Below, in pieces: positions 50,371 through 58,303 of a stretch of 64,000 nt of DNA. How positions within the stretch are numbered: the stretch's first letter is position 1; every line of letters begins with the position of its first letter. Location of the stretch: NCBI RefSeq assembly GCF_014196515.1, contig NZ_JACIDV010000002.1, forward strand, positions 248,001-312,000. The letters run 5' to 3'. A program made the position numbers and the translations under genes. The notes under the pieces were generated by a model. That model ran no database searches, was not told where the DNA came from, and worked only from the letters and a program-made list of their open reading frames with translations. The DNA comes from Rhizobium skierniewicense. GTDB taxonomy: Bacteria > Pseudomonadota > Alphaproteobacteria > Rhizobiales > Rhizobiaceae.

Positions 50371-50509
50371 TACTGATAAATAAGCATTTGCAAAATCAAC
50401 TAACGCTAAAATCAGTGGCTATTTGTGGAACTTCAGCGATAGTGATTCTGGACGAACGACTCATTTTGAAATCCGTACTCTCCCACAATTTATCGTCCAG
50501 GATGCGCGA

Positions 50510-51871
50510 ATGAAATCGCCAGACCCCAATGCGCCGCAGGTCAGCCAGCACGAATTGCAGGCCATGGCATACAGCGATCCGCTCACGGGTCTGGGAAACC
50601 GTTACCGCCTGCGTGACAGGGTGCGCATGCTGGCTGCCGAACGCTCCAGCGATCCCGCACCTTTCACAATCGGTGTCGCCAACATTGACGGCTTCAAACC
50701 CATCAACGATCTTTTCGGCGTGGCTGCCGGCGACGAAATCCTCTGTCAGGTCGCCCATCGCCTCAAGGCCTGTGTGCCGGATGGTGCCATCGTCACTCGC
50801 CACGAGGGCGACGAGTTTGCATTCGTGTTGCCGCTGGTCTTCGAACGGGTCGGCGCTGAGCGCGTGGGGCAGATGATCAAGGATGTACTATCAGCGCCTT
50901 ATGATCTGGGGGACCGCAATGTCCGGCTGTCGTCGTCCTTCGGCTTTGCCGTCTATCCTTTCGCAGGCGAGGATTTCGAGGATTTGTTGAAAAGTGCCGA
51001 GACGGCGCTTTACCGCTCCAAACGGCGGGGGCGCGGTCAGATCACCGTCTATTCGCGCGAGATCGCACAGGAAATGAAGCGCGCCACGCAACTGGAACAG
51101 GCGCTTAGAAATGCCATTATCACCGATTCCGTCGACGTGCACTTCCAGCCGATCGTGCGTTTGAGCGATGGAATTGCTGTCGGTTTCGAGGCTTTGGCTC
51201 GCTGGAACGATCCGGATCTCGGCTTCGTCTCTCCAGCGACCTTCGTACCCTTGGCCGAAGAGCGCGGCTTTATCGATGCTCTCTCGGAAACGCTGCTGCG
51301 CAAGGCGGCCGAAGCGGCACTGTCATGGCCGCGCGAACTGTTCCTGTCTTTCAATCTATCGTCTGCTCAGTTGATGGACCCGGGCACAGCGGAAAACATT
51401 CTGTCCATTTTGCGACGGGTGGGGCTTGATCCTCGGCGGTTGGAACTGGAAATTACCGAGACGGCGGTCATGACGTCCGCTGAAACCGCCCAACGCATCA
51501 TCAGCGACCTAAAGCGAGAGGGCGTTCGTATTTCACTTGACGATTTCGGAACCGGTCAGTCCAGCCTGGGAAGGTTGCGTGACTTCTCCTTCGACAAGGT
51601 CAAGATCGATCGGGCCTTCGTGTCGCGGATCAGCACGGATCGCCCTTCGGAGCACATCATAAAGGCCATCGTCGCCATGTGTGACGGGCTTGATCTTGAG
51701 GTCGTCGCAGAGGGGATAGAAGACAGAAGCGAGGCAGAGAAACTTCGCAGTCTGGGTTGTGCAATGGGGCAGGGCTACTTCTATGGCCGCCCGGTGGATG
51801 CCGCAACCACCCACCGTTATCTTCAGGAGAACCATCGCGAATTGTCTCCGCAGAGCCGCGATTTCGGATAG
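50510..51871 (+). CDS. GGDEF-EAL domain protein (cyclic di-GMP metabolism)
   Basis: A 453-residue protein with an N-terminal GGDEF domain (DPLTGLGN, NIDGFKPINDLFG) and a C-terminal EAL domain. The GGDEF signature reads RHEGDEF (Glu99 for the first Gly), so the diguanylate cyclase may be weak. The EAL motifs look intact: FEALARW, LELEITETAV, SLDDFGTGQSSLGRL, DKVKIDRAFV and EVVAEGIED, suggesting phosphodiesterase activity. No sensor or membrane domain, so soluble. It follows the PAS-receiver gene by 139 bases. ATG 50510 is preferred over a TTG at 50423. Confidence 0.9.
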   Translation: MKSPDPNAPQVSQHELQAMAYSDPLTGLGNRYRLRDRVRMLAAERSSDPAPFTIGVANIDGFKPINDLFGVAAGDEILCQVAHRLKACVPDGAIVTRHEGDEFAFVLPLVFERVGAERVGQMIKDVLSAPYDLGDRNVRLSSSFGFAVYPFAGEDFEDLLKSAETALYRSKRRGRGQITVYSREIAQEMKRATQLEQALRNAIITDSVDVHFQPIVRLSDGIAVGFEALARWNDPDLGFVSPATFVPLAEERGFIDALSETLLRKAAEAALSWPRELFLSFNLSSAQLMDPGTAENILSILRRVGLDPRRLELEITETAVMTSAETAQRIISDLKREGVRISLDDFGTGQSSLGRLRDFSFDKVKIDRAFVSRISTDRPSEHIIKAIVAMCDGLDLEVVAEGIEDRSEAEKLRSLGCAMGQGYFYGRPVDAATTHRYLQENHRELSPQSRDFG

Positions 51872-51889
51872 TCTTGGAGACGGGCTCGA

Positions 51890-52777
51890 TCAGACTTTAT
51901 AAGCCTGATCGAAAACACCCTTGACCTCTATTCCAACATCGACAGTGGTCCCATAAAGCGGATTGGCCTTGATCGTTTCTGCGTCTAGACCCTCGCAGGC
52001 CGATGTCACAGCCAGGCGGTTGGCGGATGCGCCAAAAAACGCAGGGCAGGTGCTTTGGGCAGCCGGCACTTCATAGCGGTCCAGATGGAGACCCTTGGGC
52101 GAGTAGCGATCCACTGCACCCATTCCCCAGCAGGCGTTCCAGATATTGCCGTCCGCATCGCAGACAGAGCCGTCACTGCCGCCTTTCTGACCAGCCCGGT
52201 CAATCAATACGGTGCTTGTGCCTGTGGGAAGCCCCGTTGCAGGATCAAGCGGCACCGACATGAGCTGATTGATCCGTGTGTCGACATAATATCCGGTGGC
52301 ACCGTCTGGTGAAAAGCAGATGGAATTGGAAATGCTGATGTCGGCAAACAGCGTCGTCACCACGCCCTTGGCAACGTGGTATATGCTTCCAGCCTTGTCT
52401 TCCGCCTTCTTGCCCATGGTGCCGATCCACAACGCGCCGCTCTGGTGCACGCGGCCGTCGTTTGAGCGGTTGCCTGGCTTGCCCGGTTCGAAGTCCGCAT
52501 GAAGAAAAAGGTCGCCGGTTGCCCGGTCACGAATGAAAAGCCCTTCTTCCGATGCCAGCAACTGTCTTTTGTCATCGATCCGCGCGACAACGCTTGCCAT
52601 GAAGGGCAGGGCGTGAACCGTCTTAGTATCGGTTTGCGGGTCGTATTCGTGCAGCTCTTTCCCAAGAATGTTGAGCCAGCACAGTCTACCCGTGATCGGA
52701 TCGAAGCTTGGGCCTTCACCCAGCAGCATCTGGGTATGATCCAGCACCGTCCCGGCAAATGGGTGAATGTCAGCCAT
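51890..52777 (-). CDS. SMP-30/gluconolactonase family lactonase
   Basis: A 295-residue beta-propeller lactonase with segments LLGEGPSFDPITGRLCWLNI (substrate/metal Glu), SNDGRVHQSGALWIGTMG, GQKGGSDGSVCDADGNIWNACWG and STCPAFFGASANRLAVT, typical of the SMP-30 family. In this operon (galactose dehydrogenase-like, KDGal kinase and KDPGal aldolase) it would hydrolyse galactono-lactone to galactonate; sequence alone says only sugar lactonase. Its start lies two bases after the dgoA stop with GGGAG upstream. Confidence 0.85.
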   Translation of the reverse strand: MADIHPFAGTVLDHTQMLLGEGPSFDPITGRLCWLNILGKELHEYDPQTDTKTVHALPFMASVVARIDDKRQLLASEEGLFIRDRATGDLFLHADFEPGKPGNRSNDGRVHQSGALWIGTMGKKAEDKAGSIYHVAKGVVTTLFADISISNSICFSPDGATGYYVDTRINQLMSVPLDPATGLPTGTSTVLIDRAGQKGGSDGSVCDADGNIWNACWGMGAVDRYSPKGLHLDRYEVPAAQSTCPAFFGASANRLAVTSACEGLDAETIKANPLYGTTVDVGIEVKGVFDQAYKV

Positions 52778-52779
52778 GT

Positions 52780-53409
52780 CTATGCTCCCACCGCTATGTC
52801 ATACGCCTTTATGGTGAGAACAGCACGTTCCTGCACCTCTGCAGCCGTCATTCCGGGTTTGTAGAGACTGGTGCCAAGGCCGAATGCAGTGACTCCGATG
52901 CTGGTATAGTCGCTGAAATTCTTGTCGGAAACGCCGCCGACTGCCGCTACCAGCGTGTCTTTTGGCAATATGGCGCGAATGGCAGTGATGCCCGATGGCC
53001 CAAGAACGCTGGCGGGGAAGAATTTCAGGCCTGTCGCCCCTGCCTTCAGCGCCAGAAGTGCCTCGGTTGGTGTCAGAACGCCTGGCATGGTGACCATGCC
53101 TTTTTCGCGCGCGGCGGTGATGACCTCGACGTCCACGTTAGGGCTCACCATGAGTTTGCCGCCCGCCGCATCGAGATTGGCAACATTCTCCACGGTCAAA
53201 ACAGTGCCAGCGCCGATGAGGGCATCTGACGGCGCAAGCTTGGTCGCGATTTCGATCGAGCGAAAGGCGTCCGGCGAATTGAGTGGAATCTCGATAGCCC
53301 GCAGGCCACTTTCCAAAAGGCCTGTCACGACGGCTTCCGTCTCTTCCGGGCGGATGCCGCGAAGGATGGCGATGAGTGGGTACTTCATATCTGGGAATGG
53401 AATGCGCAT
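52780..53409 (-). CDS. dgoA: 2-dehydro-3-deoxy-6-phosphogalactonate aldolase
   Basis: Splits 2-keto-3-deoxy-6-phosphogalactonate into pyruvate and glyceraldehyde 3-phosphate. 209 residues, KDPG/KDPGal aldolase fold: LIAILRGIRPEETEAV near the N-terminus, GAGTVLTVENV, and ATGLKFFPAS with the Schiff-base lysine. The DgoA rather than Eda assignment is by the RGIRP start and linkage to dgoK. AGGAGAA precedes the ATG at 53409, 14 bases after the dgoK stop. Confidence 0.9.
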   Translation of the reverse strand: MRIPFPDMKYPLIAILRGIRPEETEAVVTGLLESGLRAIEIPLNSPDAFRSIEIATKLAPSDALIGAGTVLTVENVANLDAAGGKLMVSPNVDVEVITAAREKGMVTMPGVLTPTEALLALKAGATGLKFFPASVLGPSGITAIRAILPKDTLVAAVGGVSDKNFSDYTSIGVTAFGLGTSLYKPGMTAAEVQERAVLTIKAYDIAVGA

Positions 53410-53423
53410 TTCAGGTATTCTCC

Positions 53424-54341
53424 TCATTGCCAAATGGCGTTGGCAGCTGCCACAAGCCCACGGCGAACGGCGTCATCGGCGTCGATGGTTACAAAGTCGA
53501 TAGATAATGCGGCAAAAGCCGCCTTGTAGAGTTCTCCCAGCGCACCGGATGCGACCAGGATGACCTTGGCATCGTTGCGCCCACTCGAACGAGCGCCCGC
53601 AATCTCAAGTCCGATCATCGTACCGGACAGTTTCGCTTTTGCATCTGTGGCGGAAAGTCCATGCAGAAGCTGCCCGGATCGGACCGTAAACAGCCGGTTC
53701 GTTGCCATTTGCGGGTTCTCGTAACTTTCAGCGACGGCGCCCTGGAACGCGGGAAGATCACCAGCGACGGTTTCCGCACCCTCCACCGCATGCGACAGGA
53801 TGGAGTGCTTCGAGATCACGTCGAACAGTTCACCGGTCATGTAGGTGGAAAAGCCGGTGACCTTCAGATTGCTGACGCTGACCCATTTCGAATGGGTGCC
53901 GGGCATGCAGACAAGCTGCTCGCCGGTCGCGTAATCAGCGGATAACGCACCGAGAAGCTGGGTTTCTTCGCCACGCATCACATCTGGCGTATCCTGCGAC
54001 CGTTGCGCCAGTCCCGGGAGGATGCGGATGTCGGCAGCCTCTCCCGGCACGCGAACCGCACCTTTCAGCACATCTGCCAGATCAGCGGGTACGTCCACAT
54101 AACCTGCCTCGACCCAGCCCTGGCGAGCACCCGCCATGCCACAGACAACGACGGGCAGGTCAGACGGTGCGGAAAGGGCAGAAAGATGTGAAGCCAGAAC
54201 GTCGGGAAAGCCGGTCCGCATGGCAGTGGTCATGCCTTCGCCACTGCGCCGCTCGCCCAGTATCTCACCGGATTTGCTCATAAGCCAGAGCCGGAAGCTC
54301 GACGTTCCCCAGTCCACGGCAACAAATGCGGCATCAGCCAT
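53424..54341 (-). CDS. dgoK: 2-dehydro-3-deoxygalactonokinase
   Basis: Phosphorylates 2-keto-3-deoxygalactonate with ATP. 305 residues, with VAVDWGTSSFRLWLMSKSG at the start (phosphate loop of the ASKHA fold), AGARQGWVEAGYVDVP, and VCMPGTHSKWVSV. The start ATG at 54341 shares a base with the SDR stop (TAATG) and has GGAGG eight bases upstream, so it is translationally coupled to the gene ahead. Confidence 0.92.
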   Translation of the reverse strand: MADAAFVAVDWGTSSFRLWLMSKSGEILGERRSGEGMTTAMRTGFPDVLASHLSALSAPSDLPVVVCGMAGARQGWVEAGYVDVPADLADVLKGAVRVPGEAADIRILPGLAQRSQDTPDVMRGEETQLLGALSADYATGEQLVCMPGTHSKWVSVSNLKVTGFSTYMTGELFDVISKHSILSHAVEGAETVAGDLPAFQGAVAESYENPQMATNRLFTVRSGQLLHGLSATDAKAKLSGTMIGLEIAGARSSGRNDAKVILVASGALGELYKAAFAALSIDFVTIDADDAVRRGLVAAANAIWQ

Positions 54342-55114
54342 TAGAGAAGACCTCCATCGATAATCAGTGTTTGGGCCGTCATGGCAGCAGATGCCGATGA
54401 GGCCAGAAATAGGCATGGGCCGACAAGATCATCGGCAATCAGGGTGCGCTTGAGGCACTGGCGCGCGACGGTCTGCGAAATAGAGGCGTCAGTCAGCCAC
54501 AATTCCCTTTGTCGTTCAGTGACGATCATGCCGGGTAAAATGGCGTTGACGCGAATATTTTCAGGTCCCAGCCTGCCAGCAAGGCTCTTCGTCAGGCCGA
54601 TGATTCCAGCCTTGGCGGTGGCGTAAGCGGGCAGTTCACCCATGTTCAGCAGATAGGAAATGGACGAAAAGTTGATAATCGACGCACCTTGCGCAAAGCG
54701 CAGATAGGGAAGCGCCGCTTGCGTGACGAAAAAGACTGGTTTCAGATTAACCGCATGGTTCGCATCCCAATAGTCGCTGGTAACGGTGTCGATATCGTGC
54801 CGATCGTCCCGGGCGGCATTGTTGATAAGCACCTTGATGCCACCCAACGCTTTGGCCGCCGTTTCCACCGCCTGTGCCAATTGTGACTGGTCACGAAGGT
54901 CGGCTTTGACGAAGGTGACGGAATGAAGGCTTGTCACCGACAGTCTCTCGACAAGCGCCTCGCTCGCTGCCTGATCGATATCGATAAAGGCGACTTTCGC
55001 ACCGCGCGCTGCGAAGGCCGTGACAAGGCAGGCGCCAATGCCTGAACCACCACCGGTTATCAGCACGCCCTGATCCTGAAATTCGGAAAGCTGTGCCAGA
55101 AACTCTGTCGCCAT
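54341..55114 (-). CDS. Short-chain dehydrogenase (probable galactose/sugar 1-dehydrogenase)
   Basis: A 257-residue classical SDR: TGGGSGIGACL (NAD(P) site), NNAA near 90, NFSSISYLL (Ser) and YATAKAG (Tyr/Lys catalytic pair). First gene of the dgo operon. Together with a lactonase, a KDGal kinase and a KDPGal aldolase it fits the De Ley-Doudoroff route, where D-galactose is first oxidised to galactono-lactone. The substrate assignment is inferred from the operon, not from the SDR itself. TTG at 55135 is an alternative start. Confidence 0.85.
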   Translation of the reverse strand: MATEFLAQLSEFQDQGVLITGGGSGIGACLVTAFAARGAKVAFIDIDQAASEALVERLSVTSLHSVTFVKADLRDQSQLAQAVETAAKALGGIKVLINNAARDDRHDIDTVTSDYWDANHAVNLKPVFFVTQAALPYLRFAQGASIINFSSISYLLNMGELPAYATAKAGIIGLTKSLAGRLGPENIRVNAILPGMIVTERQRELWLTDASISQTVARQCLKRTLIADDLVGPCLFLASSASAAMTAQTLIIDGGLL

Positions 55115-55135
55115 GACGTCCGATGCGGATTGCAA

Positions 55136-55152
55136 GTTCCATTATTTGGAAC
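55136..55152. promoter_or_regulatory. Probable IclR operator before the galactose-catabolism operon
   Basis: GTTCCATTATTTGGAAC is a perfect 17-bp palindrome (arms GTTCCA/TGGAAC, spacer five). A weaker copy TTTCA-N5-CGGAA begins at 55157, exactly 20 bases (two helical turns) from the first. The site is between the SDR gene and the divergent IclR gene, as expected for an IclR family operator. Confidence 0.65.
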
Positions 55153-55229
55153 TATGTTTCATTTAACGGAATATTGCCTCCGACCTCCACCCAAAGTCAA
55201 GTGCGACCACTGCGCACGCGGACATTAGC

Positions 55230-56030
55230 ATGGCACTCAATGATATGAAGACGATACGTCACAGCAGCACGGGAACGCTTGGTAAAGCCATATCGCTTCT
55301 GGAAATGGTCGTCATGTCGTCTCAGCCGCTTCGTTTTACCGATATTCTGGACCTTTCCGGCCAACCACGCGGCACGCTCCATCGCCAGTTGGTGCACCTG
55401 CTGGAGGAAGGCTTGCTGGAGCAGAACGAAGATCAGACATACAGCGCAGGGGTGCGTCTCCTCACCTTTGCCGCTCAGGCCTGGAACACGAACGATCTCC
55501 GATCCATCGCGGCACCGCATCTTCGCCTCCTGCATGAGAAAACTCAGGAATCCGTTCATCTTGGCGTTCTGCGAGGCGCGGAAATCGTCTATCTCGACAA
55601 GATCGATGGAAAGCATGCGGTGCGGATGCACTCGCAGATAGGACGCGTCTCTCCGGTCTATTGTACAGGTGTTGGAAAAGCTGCTCTCTCACTCTTGTCG
55701 AAACAAGAGCTGGATGACGTCATCGATGCTATCATCTTTCGGGCTTTCACGCCCAGCACCGTCAAGACCGCTGCCGAGTTGAAAAAGCAGGTTGCCGAAA
55801 TCCGACATCGTGGCTTTGGCTTTGACCTTGAGGAACATGAGACCGGCATTCAGTGCATCGCGGTGCCGGTTCATGCGGCTGGCACAAAAAATCACGCTGC
55901 AATTTCGGTGACCGGGCCGGCCTACCGCCTCACCAAGCAGTGTTTGGAAGGGTGGGCGGACCTCATTAGAGGGGCGGCGAAGAATATTTCCAGCGATCTG
56001 TCTGTACGCCTTTCACCCGCCCATTCCTAA
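55230..56030 (+). CDS. IclR family transcriptional regulator
   Basis: A 266-residue IclR regulator with an N-terminal winged helix (about 15-80: AISLLEMVVMSSQPLRFTDI, then SGQPRGTLHRQLVHLLEEG) and a C-terminal effector domain with CTGVGKAALSLLS and GFDLEEHETGIQCIAVPV (ligand site). It is divergent from the SDR-dgoK-dgoA-lactonase operon and is probably its ligand-responsive repressor or activator; the ligand is likely a sugar acid intermediate. Start codon ATG at 55230. Confidence 0.93.
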   Translation: MALNDMKTIRHSSTGTLGKAISLLEMVVMSSQPLRFTDILDLSGQPRGTLHRQLVHLLEEGLLEQNEDQTYSAGVRLLTFAAQAWNTNDLRSIAAPHLRLLHEKTQESVHLGVLRGAEIVYLDKIDGKHAVRMHSQIGRVSPVYCTGVGKAALSLLSKQELDDVIDAIIFRAFTPSTVKTAAELKKQVAEIRHRGFGFDLEEHETGIQCIAVPVHAAGTKNHAAISVTGPAYRLTKQCLEGWADLIRGAAKNISSDLSVRLSPAHS

Positions 56031-56182
56031 GTCGCACTCCCCAGCCGAGCGTTGGCTGCAGGTCACGACCGGACTGTTCGCAAAAGGCAACTTTTGTGTG
56101 CAAAAAAATTAAACGGTTATTTATTGGTGCTGGAATTGCATGTATAGACTCTGACAGAAGCCTAAATCGCAAAGAAATATGG

Positions 56183-56926
56183 ATGATGTCCAAGCCAGAT
56201 TTTTCCAGTCCCGCACCCTTGGTAGCGGAGTGTGCTCAGGAAGTGGCGGAACTCAAAACCCAATTCGACATCTTTCGTTTTCTGAAGAGGGTCACTGAAT
56301 CCTTTTCGATGAGAGCCTTCATGGTGGTCAACCTTCCTACCAACACGTCGCTGGAATTGTCGGATTATACCATCATAACCAACTGGCCTGCAGAGCTTTT
56401 GCATCAGTACGATCATGAAGGATTGCTTACCCGCAGCAATGTGCTGCGCAATTTGAAGCATTCCAGCGTTCCATTCTGGGTCAACAAGGAGTTCGTGGTT
56501 CGCGGTCACGATGAGGCATCCATCAAGAGCATCATTGAACTCTTTGATCGCTTTGAAATGATCAATTCCATATGGTGTCCGGTTCAAGATGCAACGGGTC
56601 AGCGCGGAGCCATATCCTTTAGCGGAAACCGATCAGCTTTTTCTCCAACAGAGATGGCCGAGATTGCGTTCATCTCCGCCCATGTTTTCAGCCGTCTCGC
56701 TTATGTGCGAAGTCTCGATGCGCGTATTCCCGATACATTGACGGACCGTGAAATCGACTGTCTGAACTGGACGGCGGCGGGAAAGACAAGTGTGGAGATC
56801 GCCGAAATCCTCAGCTTATCAGAGCATACCGTCAACCATTATCTGAACCGTGCAACCAAGAAGCTCAATACTGTCAATCGCACCCAAGCGGTCGCCAAGG
56901 CTTTACGTGTCGGTTTGATAAAGTAG
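56183..56926 (+). CDS. LuxR family transcriptional regulator (solo)
   Basis: A 247-residue two-domain regulator: autoinducer-binding-like domain about 30-175 and LuxR helix-turn-helix about 183-245 (LTDREIDCLNWTAAGKTSVE, EHTVNHYLNRATKKL). Compared with TraR, Tyr is kept (Tyr76) and Trp99 may match the second Trp, but the first Trp is Leu72 and the Asp-Pro pair is Ser85-Asn86, so it may not bind standard acyl-homoserine lactones. No luxI gene is near. ATG at 56183 or the next codon. A CAAAAG-N4-CTTTTG repeat lies upstream at 56081-56096. Confidence 0.88.
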   Translation: MMSKPDFSSPAPLVAECAQEVAELKTQFDIFRFLKRVTESFSMRAFMVVNLPTNTSLELSDYTIITNWPAELLHQYDHEGLLTRSNVLRNLKHSSVPFWVNKEFVVRGHDEASIKSIIELFDRFEMINSIWCPVQDATGQRGAISFSGNRSAFSPTEMAEIAFISAHVFSRLAYVRSLDARIPDTLTDREIDCLNWTAAGKTSVEIAEILSLSEHTVNHYLNRATKKLNTVNRTQAVAKALRVGLIK

Positions 56927-57004
56927 TCATTTTTTCCATTTTTCGATTGTTATCTTCCGCTACGTAAGCAATTCTCGCTTTTACTTGCGGCAGAGGAGAT
57001 TCGT

Positions 57005-58228
57005 TTGTCGGCGTCGAAGAACTTCAAAGCTGGATTTTCTCCGACAGTTGATTGTGCGACGCTTGTTGTTGCTGTTGAAAAAGGGTTTGCGGCCGACGAG
57101 GGCGTGACCCTTGAATTGCTGAAAAAAAACAGCACGGACGAGCTTCTGGCCGAATGGAACAGAGGTGCTCTTCACGGTCTCCATCTGTCGGCATCCTTAC
57201 CCGTCGCCTCGGCGCTCGGTCTTCCTGTACTTCCCGCTGACCTCATCGCGCCCTTCGTTTTGGCCACTGGCGGCGCGACTTTGGTCGTATCTCAGTCTTT
57301 GCACAAAGATCTGGTCGGTGAGGGTATGAAAATACCTGATCCCGCAACAGTCGCGCGGGCGCTGGCTCGTGTCGCCCTCTCCCGCCAGACCTCCGATCTT
57401 GCCCGGCTGGTCTTTGCCGTCGAGCATCATTTGTCCGTATCGGCATTCGAACTGCGCTATCTGCTGGCGAGCGCACGTCTTCCCGCCGATTGCGAGATCA
57501 GCTTTATGCCGACGTTCCCCGCCAATATGCCGGATTTGCTGGAGAATGGACAGATCGACGGCTTTTACGTTGCCGAGCCTTACGGCAGCGCCGCTGTCTT
57601 ACAAGGGACCGCTCGCATCGTAACCACAAAATCACATATCTGGCAGAATGCACCTGAAAAGGTCTTGGCAGTCTCGCAAGACTGGTCAGAGGCTTATCCT
57701 GCGACGCTGGAGTCGCTTCTGCGGGCGCTGTATCGAGCGGGTGAATGGTGCGCCAGCAGCGCCAATTACGAAGAGCTTTCCGATATTCTTTCAGCGGCGG
57801 ATTACCTCGACATGGATCGCGATCTCATATTGCCGGCACTGACCGGCTATATCTCGCATTCACCCGCCCGGATGCTGGAATGCAGCAGCTTCTTTTCCAC
57901 CAGCGGCAAAGCTGCCAACTTTCCCTGGCAAAGTCAGGCACTGTGGTTCTTCAGCCAGATGTTGCGATGGAAAGATTGCCCGCCGGAGTTTGCCGACGAC
58001 GCGAAAATCTACGAGGCAGCAAGCCAAGCCTTTCGCCCCGATATTTTCCGCAAGGCCATGCGACCGATTTTCGCACCGGTTCCGACAGCCAATCTGAAGG
58101 TCGAGGGAACATTGAAAGCGCCGGTGCATGTCGGGGCGTCCCGCTCCGGCCTTGTTCTTGGGCCAGATGCTTTTTTCGACGGCAGCATTTTCGATCCTGA
58201 AAAAATCGACACCGGCGACGAAAACTGA
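57005..58228 (+). CDS. NrtA/CmpA/NasS-like nitrate-type binding protein, no signal peptide
   Basis: A 407-residue protein of the ABC nitrate/bicarbonate binding protein family: AGFSPTVDCATLVVAVEKGF at the N-terminus and FMPTFPANMPDLLENGQIDG, FYVAEPYGSAAVLQG in the core. No signal peptide or lipobox is present, and no permease or ATPase gene adjoins, so it resembles cytosolic NasS, the nitrate sensor that works with the antiterminator NasT; no nasT is visible here. The TTG at 57005 has GAGGAG upstream. Follows the LuxR solo gene after 78 bases on the same strand. Confidence 0.78.
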   Translation: MSASKNFKAGFSPTVDCATLVVAVEKGFAADEGVTLELLKKNSTDELLAEWNRGALHGLHLSASLPVASALGLPVLPADLIAPFVLATGGATLVVSQSLHKDLVGEGMKIPDPATVARALARVALSRQTSDLARLVFAVEHHLSVSAFELRYLLASARLPADCEISFMPTFPANMPDLLENGQIDGFYVAEPYGSAAVLQGTARIVTTKSHIWQNAPEKVLAVSQDWSEAYPATLESLLRALYRAGEWCASSANYEELSDILSAADYLDMDRDLILPALTGYISHSPARMLECSSFFSTSGKAANFPWQSQALWFFSQMLRWKDCPPEFADDAKIYEAASQAFRPDIFRKAMRPIFAPVPTANLKVEGTLKAPVHVGASRSGLVLGPDAFFDGSIFDPEKIDTGDEN

Positions 58229-58303
58229 CGATTGACCGTATGGTCACGCTTTATCGTTGGCGAAACTCATCCGCTTGGTTATTGAAGACCGGCGGATGGG
58301 ACA

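Noticed and set aside
56042..56058. CAGCC-N7-GGCTG repeat after the IclR gene as a lux box
   Set aside because: Arms are only five bases and do not match the usual 18-20-base lux box.
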